From: Propylenella binzhouense
GTDB taxonomy: Bacteria; Pseudomonadota; Alphaproteobacteria; Rhizobiales; Afifellaceae
Direction of reading: 5' to 3'
Length of the DNA stretch: 64,000 nucleotides
NCBI RefSeq assembly: GCF_009866965.1
Contig: NZ_SPKJ01000004.1
Location: 55,771-119,770 of the forward strand
The notes beneath the pieces were generated by a model that was given only the letters and a program-made list of their open reading frames with translations, had not been told where the DNA came from and ran no database searches. This document shows positions 9,033 through 17,972 of this stretch, piece after piece (the first letter of the stretch is position 1; every line of letters starts with the position of its first letter). The translations under genes and the position numbers were made by a program.

Positions 9033-9847
9033 TTCGGCTCCCTCTTCTCCACGAAGGCGCGCGTCCCCTCGATCCTGTCCTCGCTGAGATAGGGATTAAT
9101 GCCTTCGTCGAGGCGCATCGCGGCCGCGAATGGCATCCCGGACGACTTTACCGCGGTCTCCTTCATGCGCCGGACGGTGAGCGGTGCGTTCTTCGCAATT
9201 GCCCCGGCGAGCTCGAGGGCAGCCTCCAGCGCGCCGCCCCGCGGCGTGACGCTGTTGAGCAGCCCCCATTGCAGCGCCTTCCGGGCGTCGATGTAGTCGC
9301 CGCGGAAGAGCATCTCGAGCGCGAGGGCACGCGGGATGATGCGCGGCAGCATGACGGTGGAAAAGTGCGCACCCCGGCCCCGTTTCGCCTCCGGCAATCC
9401 CATGACGGCGTGTTCGGCCGCGATGCGCATGTCGCAGGCGAGGCAGAGCTCGAACCCTCCGGCGACCGCCGCGCCGTTGATCGCGGCGATCGTGGGCTTG
9501 TAGGTCTCGAGGATGATCTCGAAGATGAACCGGTTCAGCGTGGACATGAAGTATCGGTAGGGCTGGCCGGCATCGTCGGCGACCTTCGCCTCCTTGAGGT
9601 CGCGCCCGGCGCAGAACGCCCGGTCGCCGGTGGCGGTGAGGATCACCGCGCGGACATGCGGATCGATGTTCGCTTCGACGAAGCTCTCCGAGAGTGCGTC
9701 CATGAGGCCCGGCGTCAGGGAATTCATCCTTTCCGGACGATTGATCGTGAGGACGCGGACGTGCCCGAGCGTCTCGACCAGGAGTTCCGGAGCCGCCCCG
9801 CTTTGGTTGTCGCGGCTCGCCGCTTCCCGAGTTGTGGCTTCGTTCAT
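9017..9847 (-). CDS. Enoyl-CoA hydratase/isomerase family protein
   Basis: This 276-residue crotonase-fold protein hydrates or isomerises an acyl-CoA. It shows FCAGRDLKEA (oxyanion-hole strand), PTIAAINGAAVAGGFELCLACDMRIA (the second oxyanion glycine and core helix) and GLPEAKRGRG, where the usual catalytic Glu position is filled. The start ATG has a good ribosome site (GGGAGG, 5 bases upstream); 82 upstream in-frame codons are not family-like. It is the first gene of the hydratase, acyl-CoA synthetase and lyase operon, which looks like a CoA-dependent route that activates, hydrates and cleaves an unsaturated branched acid. Confidence 0.87.
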   Translation of the reverse strand: MNEATTREAASRDNQSGAAPELLVETLGHVRVLTINRPERMNSLTPGLMDALSESFVEANIDPHVRAVILTATGDRAFCAGRDLKEAKVADDAGQPYRYFMSTLNRFIFEIILETYKPTIAAINGAAVAGGFELCLACDMRIAAEHAVMGLPEAKRGRGAHFSTVMLPRIIPRALALEMLFRGDYIDARKALQWGLLNSVTPRGGALEAALELAGAIAKNAPLTVRRMKETAVKSSGMPFAAAMRLDEGINPYLSEDRIEGTRAFVEKREPKWKGR

Positions 9848-9999
9848 GCCTGCCTCCCTTCTGGGACCGCGGCTCGCGGGCGCCCGGCTTCCGCCCGAGA
9901 TGCGGGCCGGGTGCGTGCCGGCCTCTGCCCCGCGCTCGATTGACCCGCAAATCGCAGACTTTCGTCGGGGCTGTCGAATGAAGGTTGCTGAGCGGCCGG

Positions 10000-10014
10000 A
10001 TGAGCGTTCCTCAT
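10000..10014. promoter_or_regulatory. Palindromic operator-like site, ATGAGC-GTT-CCTCAT
   Basis: This is one of a set of 15-bp sites of form ATGAG-N5-CTCAT found in the divergent control regions of the organic-acid genes. It has one mismatch from perfect dyad symmetry and lies 153 bases upstream of the enoyl-CoA hydratase start. The T at position 2 and A at position 14 give the T-N11-A pattern of LysR boxes. Confidence 0.5.
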
Positions 10015-10091
10015 CCTTCGCCAGTTCGAATGCAGCACCCGTTCGTTCGTCCGGACAGGGCGTCACGAAATGAGCATTGATGCTCCAAACC

Positions 10092-10106
10092 ATGAGAATG
10101 TTTCAT
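10092..10106. promoter_or_regulatory. Weaker palindromic site, ATGAGA-ATG-TTTCAT
   Basis: This is a second, less conserved member of the ATGAG-N5-CTCAT set in the same divergent spacer, on the tctBAC side. One arm base differs from symmetry and the right arm reads TTTCAT. It keeps T-N11-A. Confidence 0.38.
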
Positions 10107-10352
10107 TTGCCGTCCGCCGACCGGGCCCGGAAACTTCGGCATGGCGTCACGAGACGTCGTTCAGAAGAGCGGTCGGCGAGAATGACGACCGGCCGGAAGC
10201 GGGACGCTTCACGCCCTTGGACAACAGCCGAATCCGATCGGGAGATGGCGGCTTCATGAACCCATACAGCCGAGAACGGGAATGAGCGGGGCGGGCTGCG
10301 ATCCGCGCGGCGCGGCGCTGCGGCCGAGCTCTGCCGGCCAGGAGGCTCGCCG

Positions 10353-10832
10353 ATGACGAAGCTGACCCGGGCGAAGCTCGAGCATCTCGCGTTCCTGGCC
10401 GCAATCACCGCCTGCGCCGCGCTCTACATGCTCGACGCCTGGCGCGTGTCGCATCGGGTGGAGAACCTGATCGTGATCGTGCCGTTCGGCGCCGCTGCGA
10501 TCGTGCTCTGCCTTCTGATCGCGGCGAGGCTGCTGCGAACCGCGGAAGACGACGACACGCCGGCGGCGGCTGAAGCTGCGGAGGCGCCGGGACGCGCGCT
10601 CTGGCCGCGGATCATGCCCCTCGTGGTCATGGCCCTGATCGGCGCCTACGCGTTCCTGCTCGAGATCGTCGGGTTCGACATCGTCACTTTCGCCTTCGTA
10701 GCGCTCTCTCTGCTTGTGCAGGGCGACCGGAACCTGCCTCGGGTCCTCGTCTTCTCCGCCGTCTTCACCTTCGTGGTCATCTGGGGCTCGAAGGCGATCC
10801 TCTCGGTGCCCATTCCAACGCTGCTCGGATGA
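10353..10832 (+). CDS. tctB: Tripartite tricarboxylate transporter small membrane subunit TctB (system 1)
   Basis: This 159-residue protein is the four-helix small membrane subunit of a TTT transporter. Helices lie near residues 12-30, 38-62, 88-108 and 130-150, separated by an acidic loop (AEDDDTPAAAEAAEA). The C-terminus (WGSKAILSVPIPTLLG) matches the conserved TctB ending. It is followed 4 bases later by the GTG start of tctA, so translation is coupled. TTT systems take up citrate, tricarballylate, dicarboxylates or aromatic acids using a periplasmic TctC receptor, supplied here by the third gene. Confidence 0.87.
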   Translation: MTKLTRAKLEHLAFLAAITACAALYMLDAWRVSHRVENLIVIVPFGAAAIVLCLLIAARLLRTAEDDDTPAAAEAAEAPGRALWPRIMPLVVMALIGAYAFLLEIVGFDIVTFAFVALSLLVQGDRNLPRVLVFSAVFTFVVIWGSKAILSVPIPTLLG

Positions 10833-10836
10833 CACC

Positions 10837-12357
10837 GTGCTCGACCTGAACGCCCTCGGCGGCGCATTCGATCTTCTGACGAGTTCGTTCTCGCCGTGGC
10901 TGGTCGTGCTTCCCGGCCTGATCATCGGCCTCGCAGCCGGCGCGATCCCGGGCGTGTCCGGCTCGATGGCCATGGCGGTGCTGCTGCCGCTCACCGCCTA
11001 CATGGACTTCCTCTCGGCGATGCTGTTCCTCACGTCGATCTTCACCGGCGCAGGGTTCGGCTGCGCGATCCCCGCCATCCTCATCAACATTCCCGGGACG
11101 CCGGCCGCAGTCGCCACCGCCTTCGACGGCTACCCGATGGCTCAGAAGGGGCTGCACAACGAGGCCCTCGGCCTCGGTCTCGGTGCATCCGTTGCCGGAC
11201 AGCTCGTCGGATATGTCGTCCTCCTCCTGGCCGTCGGTCCGGCCTCCTACGCGGTGCTCAAGATGGGACCGCTCGAAATGTCCGCGGTCGCGATCTGGGG
11301 CCTGACGCTCATCGGCATGCTGCGTGGCCGCCATGTCGGGCGCGGACTGCTTGCCGGCATAGTCGGCGTCCTCATCGGCACGGTGGGCACGAACGCCGCG
11401 GGCTACAGCCGTGGCACCATGGGCTACACGGTGCTCCTCGACGGCTTTCCCGTGATCCCCGCGATGATGGGGCTCTTCGTCTCCAGCCAGCTCTTCGCGC
11501 TGATCGGGCGGGAAAGCTACATCGTGAAGGACGAGGCTGCCCGCGTGATCTCGGTCGCGCGGATCTGGAGCGGGTTCCGGGAAAGTTTCCGGCACCCCGG
11601 CATCCTCATCAAGGGCAGCCTGATCGGCTGTGGCGTCGGTATCGTGCCGGGCGTCGGATCCTCCATCTCCAACCTTCTCTCTTATGCGCAGACGCGCCGG
11701 TCGGATCCGAATCCGGAAAGCTTCGGCAAGGGTAACCCGAAAGGCGTCATGGCCTCGGAATCGGCGAATTCGAGCTCCGAAGGCGGCTCGATGGCGACGC
11801 TGCTGGCCCTCGGCATCCCGGGCGGCGCCGGCACGGCCGTGATGCTTTCCGCCTTCGCCATGCACAACATCAATGGCGGCCCGCGTTTCATCACCGATCA
11901 CCGGGACATCGTCTACGGCATCATCATCGGAAACTTTTGGCAGGCGGTGCTGCTCGCCGTGGTCGGTATAGGATTCGTCTATTTCGCCGCGGCGATCGTG
12001 AAGCTACCGGTTCGCTACCTCGTGCCAACAGTAATGGTTCTCGGTGCGATGGGGTCCTACGCCCTCACCGGCAGCAGTGTCGGCCCGGTCACGCTCTTCA
12101 TCTTCTCTATTCTAGGCTGGCTGCTCACTCGGTTCGACTATTCCGTGCCCGCAATGGTGGTGGGACTGGTGCTCGGCTTCATGCTGGAATCCGAACTCCT
12201 GCGCACCTACCAGATCAGCGGCGGCGACCCGTCCTACCTGCTCAAGCGTCCGGCCGGCACCGCGATGCTGGCGCTGCTCGTCCTGACCGCGACGGCGCCG
12301 TTGCTCAAGAGCGGCTTCCGCCGCTACCGCGCCGCGACTCAGGAGAGCCCGGGATAG
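10837..12357 (+). CDS. tctA: Tripartite tricarboxylate transporter large membrane subunit TctA (system 1)
   Basis: This 506-residue integral membrane protein is the transport channel of the TTT system. Family signatures are clear: LPGLIIGLAAGAIPGVSGSMAMAVLLPLTAYM near the start, ILINIPGTPAAVATAFDGYPMAQKG, and GIPGGAGTAVMLSAF in the second half, which is the TctA internal repeat. I chose the GTG at 10837 (four bases after tctB) because the conserved VLDLNALGGAFDLL begins there and the open frame upstream overlaps tctB. The length agrees with the usual 500 residues. Confidence 0.9.
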   Translation: MLDLNALGGAFDLLTSSFSPWLVVLPGLIIGLAAGAIPGVSGSMAMAVLLPLTAYMDFLSAMLFLTSIFTGAGFGCAIPAILINIPGTPAAVATAFDGYPMAQKGLHNEALGLGLGASVAGQLVGYVVLLLAVGPASYAVLKMGPLEMSAVAIWGLTLIGMLRGRHVGRGLLAGIVGVLIGTVGTNAAGYSRGTMGYTVLLDGFPVIPAMMGLFVSSQLFALIGRESYIVKDEAARVISVARIWSGFRESFRHPGILIKGSLIGCGVGIVPGVGSSISNLLSYAQTRRSDPNPESFGKGNPKGVMASESANSSSEGGSMATLLALGIPGGAGTAVMLSAFAMHNINGGPRFITDHRDIVYGIIIGNFWQAVLLAVVGIGFVYFAAAIVKLPVRYLVPTVMVLGAMGSYALTGSSVGPVTLFIFSILGWLLTRFDYSVPAMVVGLVLGFMLESELLRTYQISGGDPSYLLKRPAGTAMLALLVLTATAPLLKSGFRRYRAATQESPG

Positions 12358-12394
12358 GCGCGACGCAACGCCTGGAGCATCAAGGGAGGAACCA

Positions 12395-13414
12395 ATGAAG
12401 AAACGATTCACCAGACGCACCTTCATCAAGGCGGCCGGCGCATCCGCAGCCGTCCTTTCGGCGCCCGCGATCCTGGGATCGGCCGGCCGCGCCCAAGGCG
12501 GTTGGCCGGACAAGCCGCTCACCTTCATTGTCCCGTTCGGCAACGGCGGCTCGACAGACCGCTACATGCGTGCCGTGCAGCCCTACATAGAGAAGGAATT
12601 CGGCCAGCCGGCGACGATCGTCAACAAGCCCGGCGCATCGGCCATGATCGGGCACAACTATTTCCTCCAGCAGCGCGACGACGGCTACACGCTGCTGTGC
12701 ACGTCGGCCTCGATCTACCTGCCGATGAACATCGTTGTAATGGGCGCCCAGTTCAAACTCGACGACTTCGCGTTCATCAACCTGCCGCAGCAGAATTCGA
12801 GCGCCCTGTCGGCATCGCCGGAATCGCCCTATCACTCGCTGGAGGAAATCGTGAAGGCGATCAGGGCGAAGCCGGGCACCATCAGCATCGCGTCGACCGT
12901 GGGTTCCGCGCACGACCTCAACCTGACGCTCCTGCTCGACAGCCTCGGCCTGACCCGCGAGGACGTCCGCATCGTGAACTATCCGGGCGGTGGCGACATC
13001 CAGGTCGCGCTCGGCGGGGGCGTCGTCGATGCCGGTGCCCATGCGGCCGAGAGCGCACTCGGGAGCGAACAGTTCTTCCGGCCGCTCGTGGTCTTCAGCA
13101 GAAAGCCGGTGAAGCCATTCGAAAATGCACCCCTCGTCGACGCGGCCGTCACCGCTCTCGGTGGCAAGCCGCAATGGATCCAGGGCTCGATAGCGGGTTT
13201 CGCTGCCCACAAGGGGGTTCCCGAGAAGCACCCGGAACGCTGGCAGCGCCTCGTCGACGGCTTCAAGGCCATCGGAACCAATGCCGACGCCGAAGCCAAG
13301 CTGCAGGCGCAGTCCCTGACCGCCGCATGGATCGGCCCCGAAGAATCCACGAAGTTGATGAACGACAGCTTCGCCATCATTGAGAAGTACAAACAGTACC
13401 TGATGGCAAGCTGA
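12395..13414 (+). CDS. tctC: Tripartite tricarboxylate transporter receptor TctC/Bug family (system 1)
   Basis: This 339-residue periplasmic receptor is of the Bug/TctC family. Unlike most receptors it carries a twin-arginine-type leader, KKRFTRRTFIKAAGASAAV, so it may be exported folded through Tat. The mature part begins WPDKPLTFIVPFGNGGSTDRYMR, the family's first substrate loop, followed by IVNKPGASAMIGHNYFLQ. A ribosome site (AAGGGAGG) precedes the ATG. It is the last gene of tctBAC, and a strong hairpin ends the unit. The ligand is unknown. Confidence 0.9.
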   Translation: MKKRFTRRTFIKAAGASAAVLSAPAILGSAGRAQGGWPDKPLTFIVPFGNGGSTDRYMRAVQPYIEKEFGQPATIVNKPGASAMIGHNYFLQQRDDGYTLLCTSASIYLPMNIVVMGAQFKLDDFAFINLPQQNSSALSASPESPYHSLEEIVKAIRAKPGTISIASTVGSAHDLNLTLLLDSLGLTREDVRIVNYPGGGDIQVALGGGVVDAGAHAAESALGSEQFFRPLVVFSRKPVKPFENAPLVDAAVTALGGKPQWIQGSIAGFAAHKGVPEKHPERWQRLVDGFKAIGTNADAEAKLQAQSLTAAWIGPEESTKLMNDSFAIIEKYKQYLMAS

Positions 13415-13432
13415 TCGGAGAGGCGAAGAACG

Positions 13433-13468
13433 GCTCCGCCGGCGCGGTGCAGACCGCGCCGGCGGAGC
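13433..13468. terminator. Bidirectional terminator between tctC and the FAD dehydrogenase gene
   Basis: A perfect 16-bp inverted repeat (arms 13433-13448 and 13453-13468, loop GCAG) lies midway between two convergent 3' ends. This is the strongest hairpin seen in the window. No long T-tract flanks it, but its length, perfection and placement support a shared terminator. Confidence 0.75.
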
Positions 13469-13486
13469 GGAACGGTTCCGCTGTCC

Positions 13487-15043
13487 TCAGATGGAGGGCA
13501 TAGCCGGCGCGGACGGACTCGGAGAAGGAGCGGCCGCCGACGCCCTTGCGCGCGCGTGCGCCGCCGCCGAACTCCCGGCGATCCGGCCGAACACCGACCC
13601 CGACAGCAGGCCGCTGCCGGCAGGGTAATTGTGGTAGAAGAGCCCGCCGACCATTTCGCCCGCCGCGTAGAGGCCCGGTATCGGCCGGCCGGCGACGTCC
13701 TCAACCTCCGCGCCGCGGGAGATCTTCACACCTCCGAAGGTGAAGGTGACGCCGCAGGTCACGGCATAGGCTTCGAAGGGTGGCGTGTCGATCGGACGGG
13801 CCCAGTTCGACTTCGGAATCGCGAGCCCGATCGTCCGACGGCCGTCCTTCACGGTCGGGTCGAACGGCCGGTCGGAAATGGCCGCCCGGTTGAACGCCGC
13901 GATTTCCCGCAGGCAGGCTTCCGCATCGACGCCGTCGAGCTTGCCGACCAGCTCTTCCAGCGAGCCGGCGGTGACCTTCGTCACCTGTCGGATGCGATAT
14001 TCCCCGCGCAGGAGCGCTATCGATTTCGCATCGAAGATCTGCCACGCGAACATGTCGGGCTGCTTCAGGATCACGCTGCCGTACTTGGCATAGGTGTAGA
14101 TGCGGATGTCGGCGCCCTCGTCGACGAACCGCTCGCCGCGCGCGTTCACCATGACGCCGAGCGGATAACTGTGCTTCTGGAACTGGTCGCCGATGGCGAG
14201 ATCGCCGAAGGGCGGCGCGTTCAGTTCCCATCCGACCGAGTGGCAGCCGGAATAATGCCCGTACGACATCGCGCCGGCATCGAGCGCCATGCGGATGCCG
14301 CCGCCGGTGTTGAAGCGGGTGCCGCGCACCTTCGCGACATCCCAGCCCGGGCCGAGATAGCGTGCACGCATCTCCGCACTCGCCTCGAAGCCGCCGCATG
14401 CGAGAACCACGGCATCGGCCGCGAGCTCGACCGTCCTGCCCCTGAGGACAGCGCGCACGCCGCGGACGCGCCGATCGGGATCGAGGAGCAGATCGGTCGC
14501 CGACGTGTCAAAGACGATCGGGATTCCGGCCTCCGCGCAAGCCTTGTACTCCGCCTCGACGAGCCCCGGCCCGCCGCCGGAAACGACGCAGGCGAGTCCG
14601 CCCCAGAACTTCAGCCTGCCGCCGACCTTGAAGGTGTGGCCAAAGCTCGGCTCGAAGCGGACGCCCTTGCCGCGCAGCCACGCCATCGTCTCGAAGCTTT
14701 TCGTGACCAGAATTTCGCAGAGCTCCGGGTCGGTCCGGTAATTGGTGGTCCGGCCCATGTCGTCGAAGAACCGGGACTCCGGATAGGATCCGAAATCGAG
14801 CGTCTCCCTCTCGGCCTCGCTGAGGTCGGGCATCAGCTCCGCGAGATCGTCGATGCCGTTGAAGGCGAAGCGGTAGCCGCCGCCGGTGAAGCGGCTGTTG
14901 CCGCCCGAGAGCTCTTCCGGAGCCGCCTCGAGCATGAGGACCCGCGCGCCGGCTTCGCGGGCGGACAGAGCGGCACAGCACGCGGCGTTGCCACCGCCGA
15001 CCACAATAACGTCGGCGCTGCCGAGATCCCCCGCCTCCAACAT
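13487..15043 (-). CDS. TcuA-like FAD-dependent dehydrogenase (fumarate reductase/tricarballylate dehydrogenase family), copy 1
   Basis: This 518-residue flavoprotein of the fumarate-reductase-like superfamily resembles TcuA, which oxidises tricarballylate to cis-aconitate. The FAD site is at the N-terminus (DVIVVGGGNAACCAALSARE), followed by ELSGGNSRFTGGGYRF, the GGNS element shared with TcuA. The C-terminus carries PIPGLYAAGEMVGGLFYHNYPAGSG, the FAD-binding end motif. No Tat or Sec signal and no heme motif is present, so it is cytoplasmic. It is last in a leftward operon with the CapA-like gene and a second dehydrogenase. No TcuB electron-transfer partner is in the window. The substrate is inferred, not shown. 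Confidence 0.83.
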   Translation of the reverse strand: MLEAGDLGSADVIVVGGGNAACCAALSAREAGARVLMLEAAPEELSGGNSRFTGGGYRFAFNGIDDLAELMPDLSEAERETLDFGSYPESRFFDDMGRTTNYRTDPELCEILVTKSFETMAWLRGKGVRFEPSFGHTFKVGGRLKFWGGLACVVSGGGPGLVEAEYKACAEAGIPIVFDTSATDLLLDPDRRVRGVRAVLRGRTVELAADAVVLACGGFEASAEMRARYLGPGWDVAKVRGTRFNTGGGIRMALDAGAMSYGHYSGCHSVGWELNAPPFGDLAIGDQFQKHSYPLGVMVNARGERFVDEGADIRIYTYAKYGSVILKQPDMFAWQIFDAKSIALLRGEYRIRQVTKVTAGSLEELVGKLDGVDAEACLREIAAFNRAAISDRPFDPTVKDGRRTIGLAIPKSNWARPIDTPPFEAYAVTCGVTFTFGGVKISRGAEVEDVAGRPIPGLYAAGEMVGGLFYHNYPAGSGLLSGSVFGRIAGSSAAAHARARASAAAPSPSPSAPAMPSI

Positions 15044-15054
15044 GGCAAGCCCCC

Positions 15055-16446
15055 TCAGACTGCGATCACGCCCGTGTCGCCCTCGCGTGCAAGATTTGTT
15101 CCGTAAGGCCGAGAGAGACGGTCGATGCGTTCGAGCACGGCACGCGCCGTTTCCCCCCGGGCGAGGACCGGGCGGCCACGCTGCGGCCGGGGGAGACCGT
15201 AGCCCGCATCCGTGGGATGGATTTCGATCCGACGCAGCACGCGCCCCTCGAAACGGCAGACGGCGATCATCCCCTGCCAGAATGCCGGCTCCGCCGGATG
15301 GCCCTTGCGGTCCTTGTCCGTGCGCGCGTCGAGGAAATCAGCGGGCGTGGCGTCGGACGGCAACCCGAAGCGCTCGTAGGAATCGGCCGGGAAGCTCGTC
15401 ATCGTCTCGTTCTGGAAGATGAAGTTGCCGAGCCCGTAGAAAACCGGCCGCCCCTTGTATATCTCGATCCCGAGCGCCGTGTGGGACCCGTGGCCGGCGA
15501 CGATGTCGGCCCCGGCGTCGATTGCGCCGTGGGCGAATTCCACCACGCATTCCGCCGGCTCGGTCATTTCCGCCTGCCTCGACGCGGTCGCGGCGCTCGC
15601 ATGCGCGAAGTCGTGGGAATGGATCGAGGCGATGACCCAGTCCGCCTGGCGACGCGCCTCGCCGAGCGACTTCATGTTGGCTGCGAGATCGGCGGGATCG
15701 GCTGGCCGAGCGAAGCGTGCGGCGGGGCCGGCCGAGAAGTTGTGGTCGAGGAAGTGGACCTCGTCCGCACCGCCCTGCGGGGCTTCCGCATCGCTGTAGA
15801 AATGCTTCCGCTTGCGCTCCGCCTCCTTCGCGAAGCCGAGGTCCCGGGACAGTCTCCGAAGCACCTCGAGAGCGTCCGGCGGGACCGTGAAGACCGTGCC
15901 GAAGGCGAGCGGGTTGATGCCGGGCCGGCCGGTCGCGTCGGAGCGGGCAGCGCCGGCCCGGCTCCAGGGGTAGAACGTCGTCGTGGCGGCGACCAGGCCG
16001 ACGCGCCCACCACGGGTGTCGCAATAGCCGGGCGCGCGCGCGGCGGCGAGATTGCGCCCGATCCCCGCGAAGGCAAGGCCCGCTTCCTCCAGGTGCGTGA
16101 TCGTGGCGAGGGCACCGCTCTCATTGTAGTCGTAGGCGTGGTTGTTCGCGGCGGAGACAAGCCCGATCCCCAGCCATTCGAGCTCTGCGAGGAGACTCGG
16201 GTGCATCGAGGTGTAGGTGGCATAGGACAGCGTCGGCACGCCCTCGTCGGGCCGGCGCACCACGGTCTCCAGATTGCCGAAGGCGAGGTCCGCGCCGCGG
16301 AGAATCTCGCGGAGTTGCAGGAATCTGCTCTCCTCGTGCATGCGGATGCGCCGGTTCAGCATCACATCGCCGACGAGCGCGACGCTGATGTCGCCGCGCT
16401 CGACCGCAAACCGCACGTCTTCGCTCATGTCCGCCATGACCGTCAT
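15055..16446 (-). CDS. CapA family (PGA-capsule type) metallophosphoesterase-like protein
   Basis: This 463-residue CapA-like protein has the family pattern SVALVGDVMLNRRI near residue 20, FGNLETVV, VSAANNHAYDYNESG (metal-site Asn-His), and a late VAGHGSHTALGIEIYKGRPVFYGLGNFIFQ. CapA homologues accompany capsule synthesis, but here there are no capsule genes, no signal peptide and no membrane helix. It lies between two FAD dehydrogenase genes (20 bases after one, 11 before the other) and so is co-transcribed with them. A catabolic role, perhaps hydrolysing an ester or phosphorylated intermediate, is conceivable but unproven. The start is one of three nearby in-frame ATGs. Confidence 0.82.
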   Translation of the reverse strand: MTVMADMSEDVRFAVERGDISVALVGDVMLNRRIRMHEESRFLQLREILRGADLAFGNLETVVRRPDEGVPTLSYATYTSMHPSLLAELEWLGIGLVSAANNHAYDYNESGALATITHLEEAGLAFAGIGRNLAAARAPGYCDTRGGRVGLVAATTTFYPWSRAGAARSDATGRPGINPLAFGTVFTVPPDALEVLRRLSRDLGFAKEAERKRKHFYSDAEAPQGGADEVHFLDHNFSAGPAARFARPADPADLAANMKSLGEARRQADWVIASIHSHDFAHASAATASRQAEMTEPAECVVEFAHGAIDAGADIVAGHGSHTALGIEIYKGRPVFYGLGNFIFQNETMTSFPADSYERFGLPSDATPADFLDARTDKDRKGHPAEPAFWQGMIAVCRFEGRVLRRIEIHPTDAGYGLPRPQRGRPVLARGETARAVLERIDRLSRPYGTNLAREGDTGVIAV

Positions 16447-16466
16447 CGGCCGCCGACGCGAAGGCG

Positions 16467-17972
16467 TCAGGCGACCCGCGCCTCGTTCGAGCGGGATGCA
16501 ACGGCGTGGCGGGTCGTCCGCCGCGCAAAGACGGCGTTCCGCGTCTGACCGGAGCAGGACGGATAGTTGTGGAAGAAGATGCCGGTGATATCGCCGACGG
16601 CATAGAGCCCCGGGATGGGATGTCCGGTAATGGCGACGACCTGGCCGTCCGCCGTGATTTCCAGGCCGCCGAAGGTGAACGCGATCCCGCCCGTCACCGG
16701 GTAGGCTCGGAACGGCGGCTTCTCGATCCGGCTCGCCCAGTTTGTCTTGGGCGGGTCGATGCCGACGGTATGACGACCGTCGCGCTTCGTCGGGTCGAAG
16801 GGCCGGTCGTCCGAAACCGCCTGGTTGAACTCCGCGACGGTCGCTTCGAGCACGTCCGCATTGACGCCGATCTTCCTGGCGAGCTCCCGCAGGGTGTCGG
16901 CCTCGAACTTGAGCTCGAGATGCTCGGAATCGTGGCGGTAGATGTGCGGGATCGTGGTTCCGTCGAAGATCTGGTACGCAACGCCGCCCGCCTGCTCGAG
17001 GATGAAGCGACCGCTCTTCGCATAGGTGTAGGAGAAGTGTGCCTCGCCTTCGTCGTAGAAGCGCTGGCCGAACTTGTTCACGGTTATGCCGAGCGGATAC
17101 GAGTAGCGCTTCGTCCAGCTGCCCATGCCGTCTTTGCCCACCGGCACCTCGAAGCGTGGCGAGGCGCCGTCGAGGGGCGCGAGGTGTGCGCCCTTCCAAT
17201 GGCCGGCCGAGCGCGCCCCGAGGTCGAGCGCCATCCGGAGCACCTCCCCGGTGTCATGCCGGGTACCCCGGACCTTCATCATGTCCGGATTGCCGGCGAG
17301 ATAACGTGCGCGCATCTCCTGGTTGGCCTGGAACCCGCCGGCGCACAGGATGACCGCGTCGGCATAGAGGTCGTAGATCTGGTCGGCCGTTGAGACGGAG
17401 ACGCCTTCGACACGATGGCGGTCGCCGAGGAGGGCGCTCACCGGCGAATCGTAGCGGATCTCCACGCCCATTCCGGTCGCGATCTCGCGCCAGATCTTGA
17501 GCTGCCCGAGCCCGCCCCCGACCGGATGGATCACCACGCCCGGCTCGAAGTGAATCTTGTTGTCGACGACGACGTTCATGTGGAGCTTCCAGCGGATGCC
17601 GAGCTCCCGGGTCCAGTGGATCGCCTCGTTCGAATCGCCCGCGATCGCCATTGCAAGATTCTGGTCGATCAGGCCCTCCGTCACGCGGTTCAGATCCGCC
17701 ATGAAGTCGTCAACGGTGTAGGGCGGTACGACGATCCGGGCATAGGTTTCGTCGTCCATGTCCCCGACAAGGTCGCGGATCTCGTCCGGCCCGGAATAGA
17801 CGAAGCGGAACCCCGTCGAGGAAAAGCGCGCATTGCCGCCGGATTCCGATTCCGGAGCCTTCTCGACCATGACCACGCGTTCGGCGCCCGCCTGACGAGC
17901 GGCGACGGCGGTTTCCAGGGCGGCGCTACCGCCACCGACGACGACGACGTCGCAATGTTCCTTGATCCGCAC
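16467..17972 (-). CDS. TcuA-like FAD-dependent dehydrogenase, copy 2
   Basis: This 501-residue flavoprotein is of the same superfamily as the gene at 13.5-15.0 kb. It has CDVVVVGGGSAALETAVAARQ at the FAD site, ESGGNARFSSTGFRF, and the end motif PIPGLYAVGDITGIFFHNYPSCSG. The GTG start was chosen because a strong ribosome site (AAGAGGAG) precedes it and the homology begins at residue 6; an earlier start adds 50 unrelated residues. The two copies differ widely outside the motifs, so they probably act on different substrates or stereoisomers. It heads the operon and faces the second TTT system across a region with three operator-like palindromes. Confidence 0.84.
   Translation of the reverse strand: MRIKEHCDVVVVGGGSAALETAVAARQAGAERVVMVEKAPESESGGNARFSSTGFRFVYSGPDEIRDLVGDMDDETYARIVVPPYTVDDFMADLNRVTEGLIDQNLAMAIAGDSNEAIHWTRELGIRWKLHMNVVVDNKIHFEPGVVIHPVGGGLGQLKIWREIATGMGVEIRYDSPVSALLGDRHRVEGVSVSTADQIYDLYADAVILCAGGFQANQEMRARYLAGNPDMMKVRGTRHDTGEVLRMALDLGARSAGHWKGAHLAPLDGASPRFEVPVGKDGMGSWTKRYSYPLGITVNKFGQRFYDEGEAHFSYTYAKSGRFILEQAGGVAYQIFDGTTIPHIYRHDSEHLELKFEADTLRELARKIGVNADVLEATVAEFNQAVSDDRPFDPTKRDGRHTVGIDPPKTNWASRIEKPPFRAYPVTGGIAFTFGGLEITADGQVVAITGHPIPGLYAVGDITGIFFHNYPSCSGQTRNAVFARRTTRHAVASRSNEARVA

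Larger units (their letters stand above)
9848..10352. promoter_or_regulatory. Divergent promoter region between the hydratase operon and tctBAC
   Basis: These 505 bases carry no convincing gene. They contain two copies of the 15-bp palindromic motif described separately (10000 and 10092), placed where they could control both divergent operons. Short open frames here lack similarity and are regarded as chance. Confidence 0.6.

Noticed and set aside
10077..10259. Short frames in the hydratase-tctB spacer
   Set aside because: No ribosome site, no recognisable family, and they overlap operator-like sites.
16447..17199. Upstream extension of the CapA frame into the FAD dehydrogenase gene
   Set aside because: The 250 extra residues are a frame shadow of the dehydrogenase; CapA similarity begins after the chosen start.
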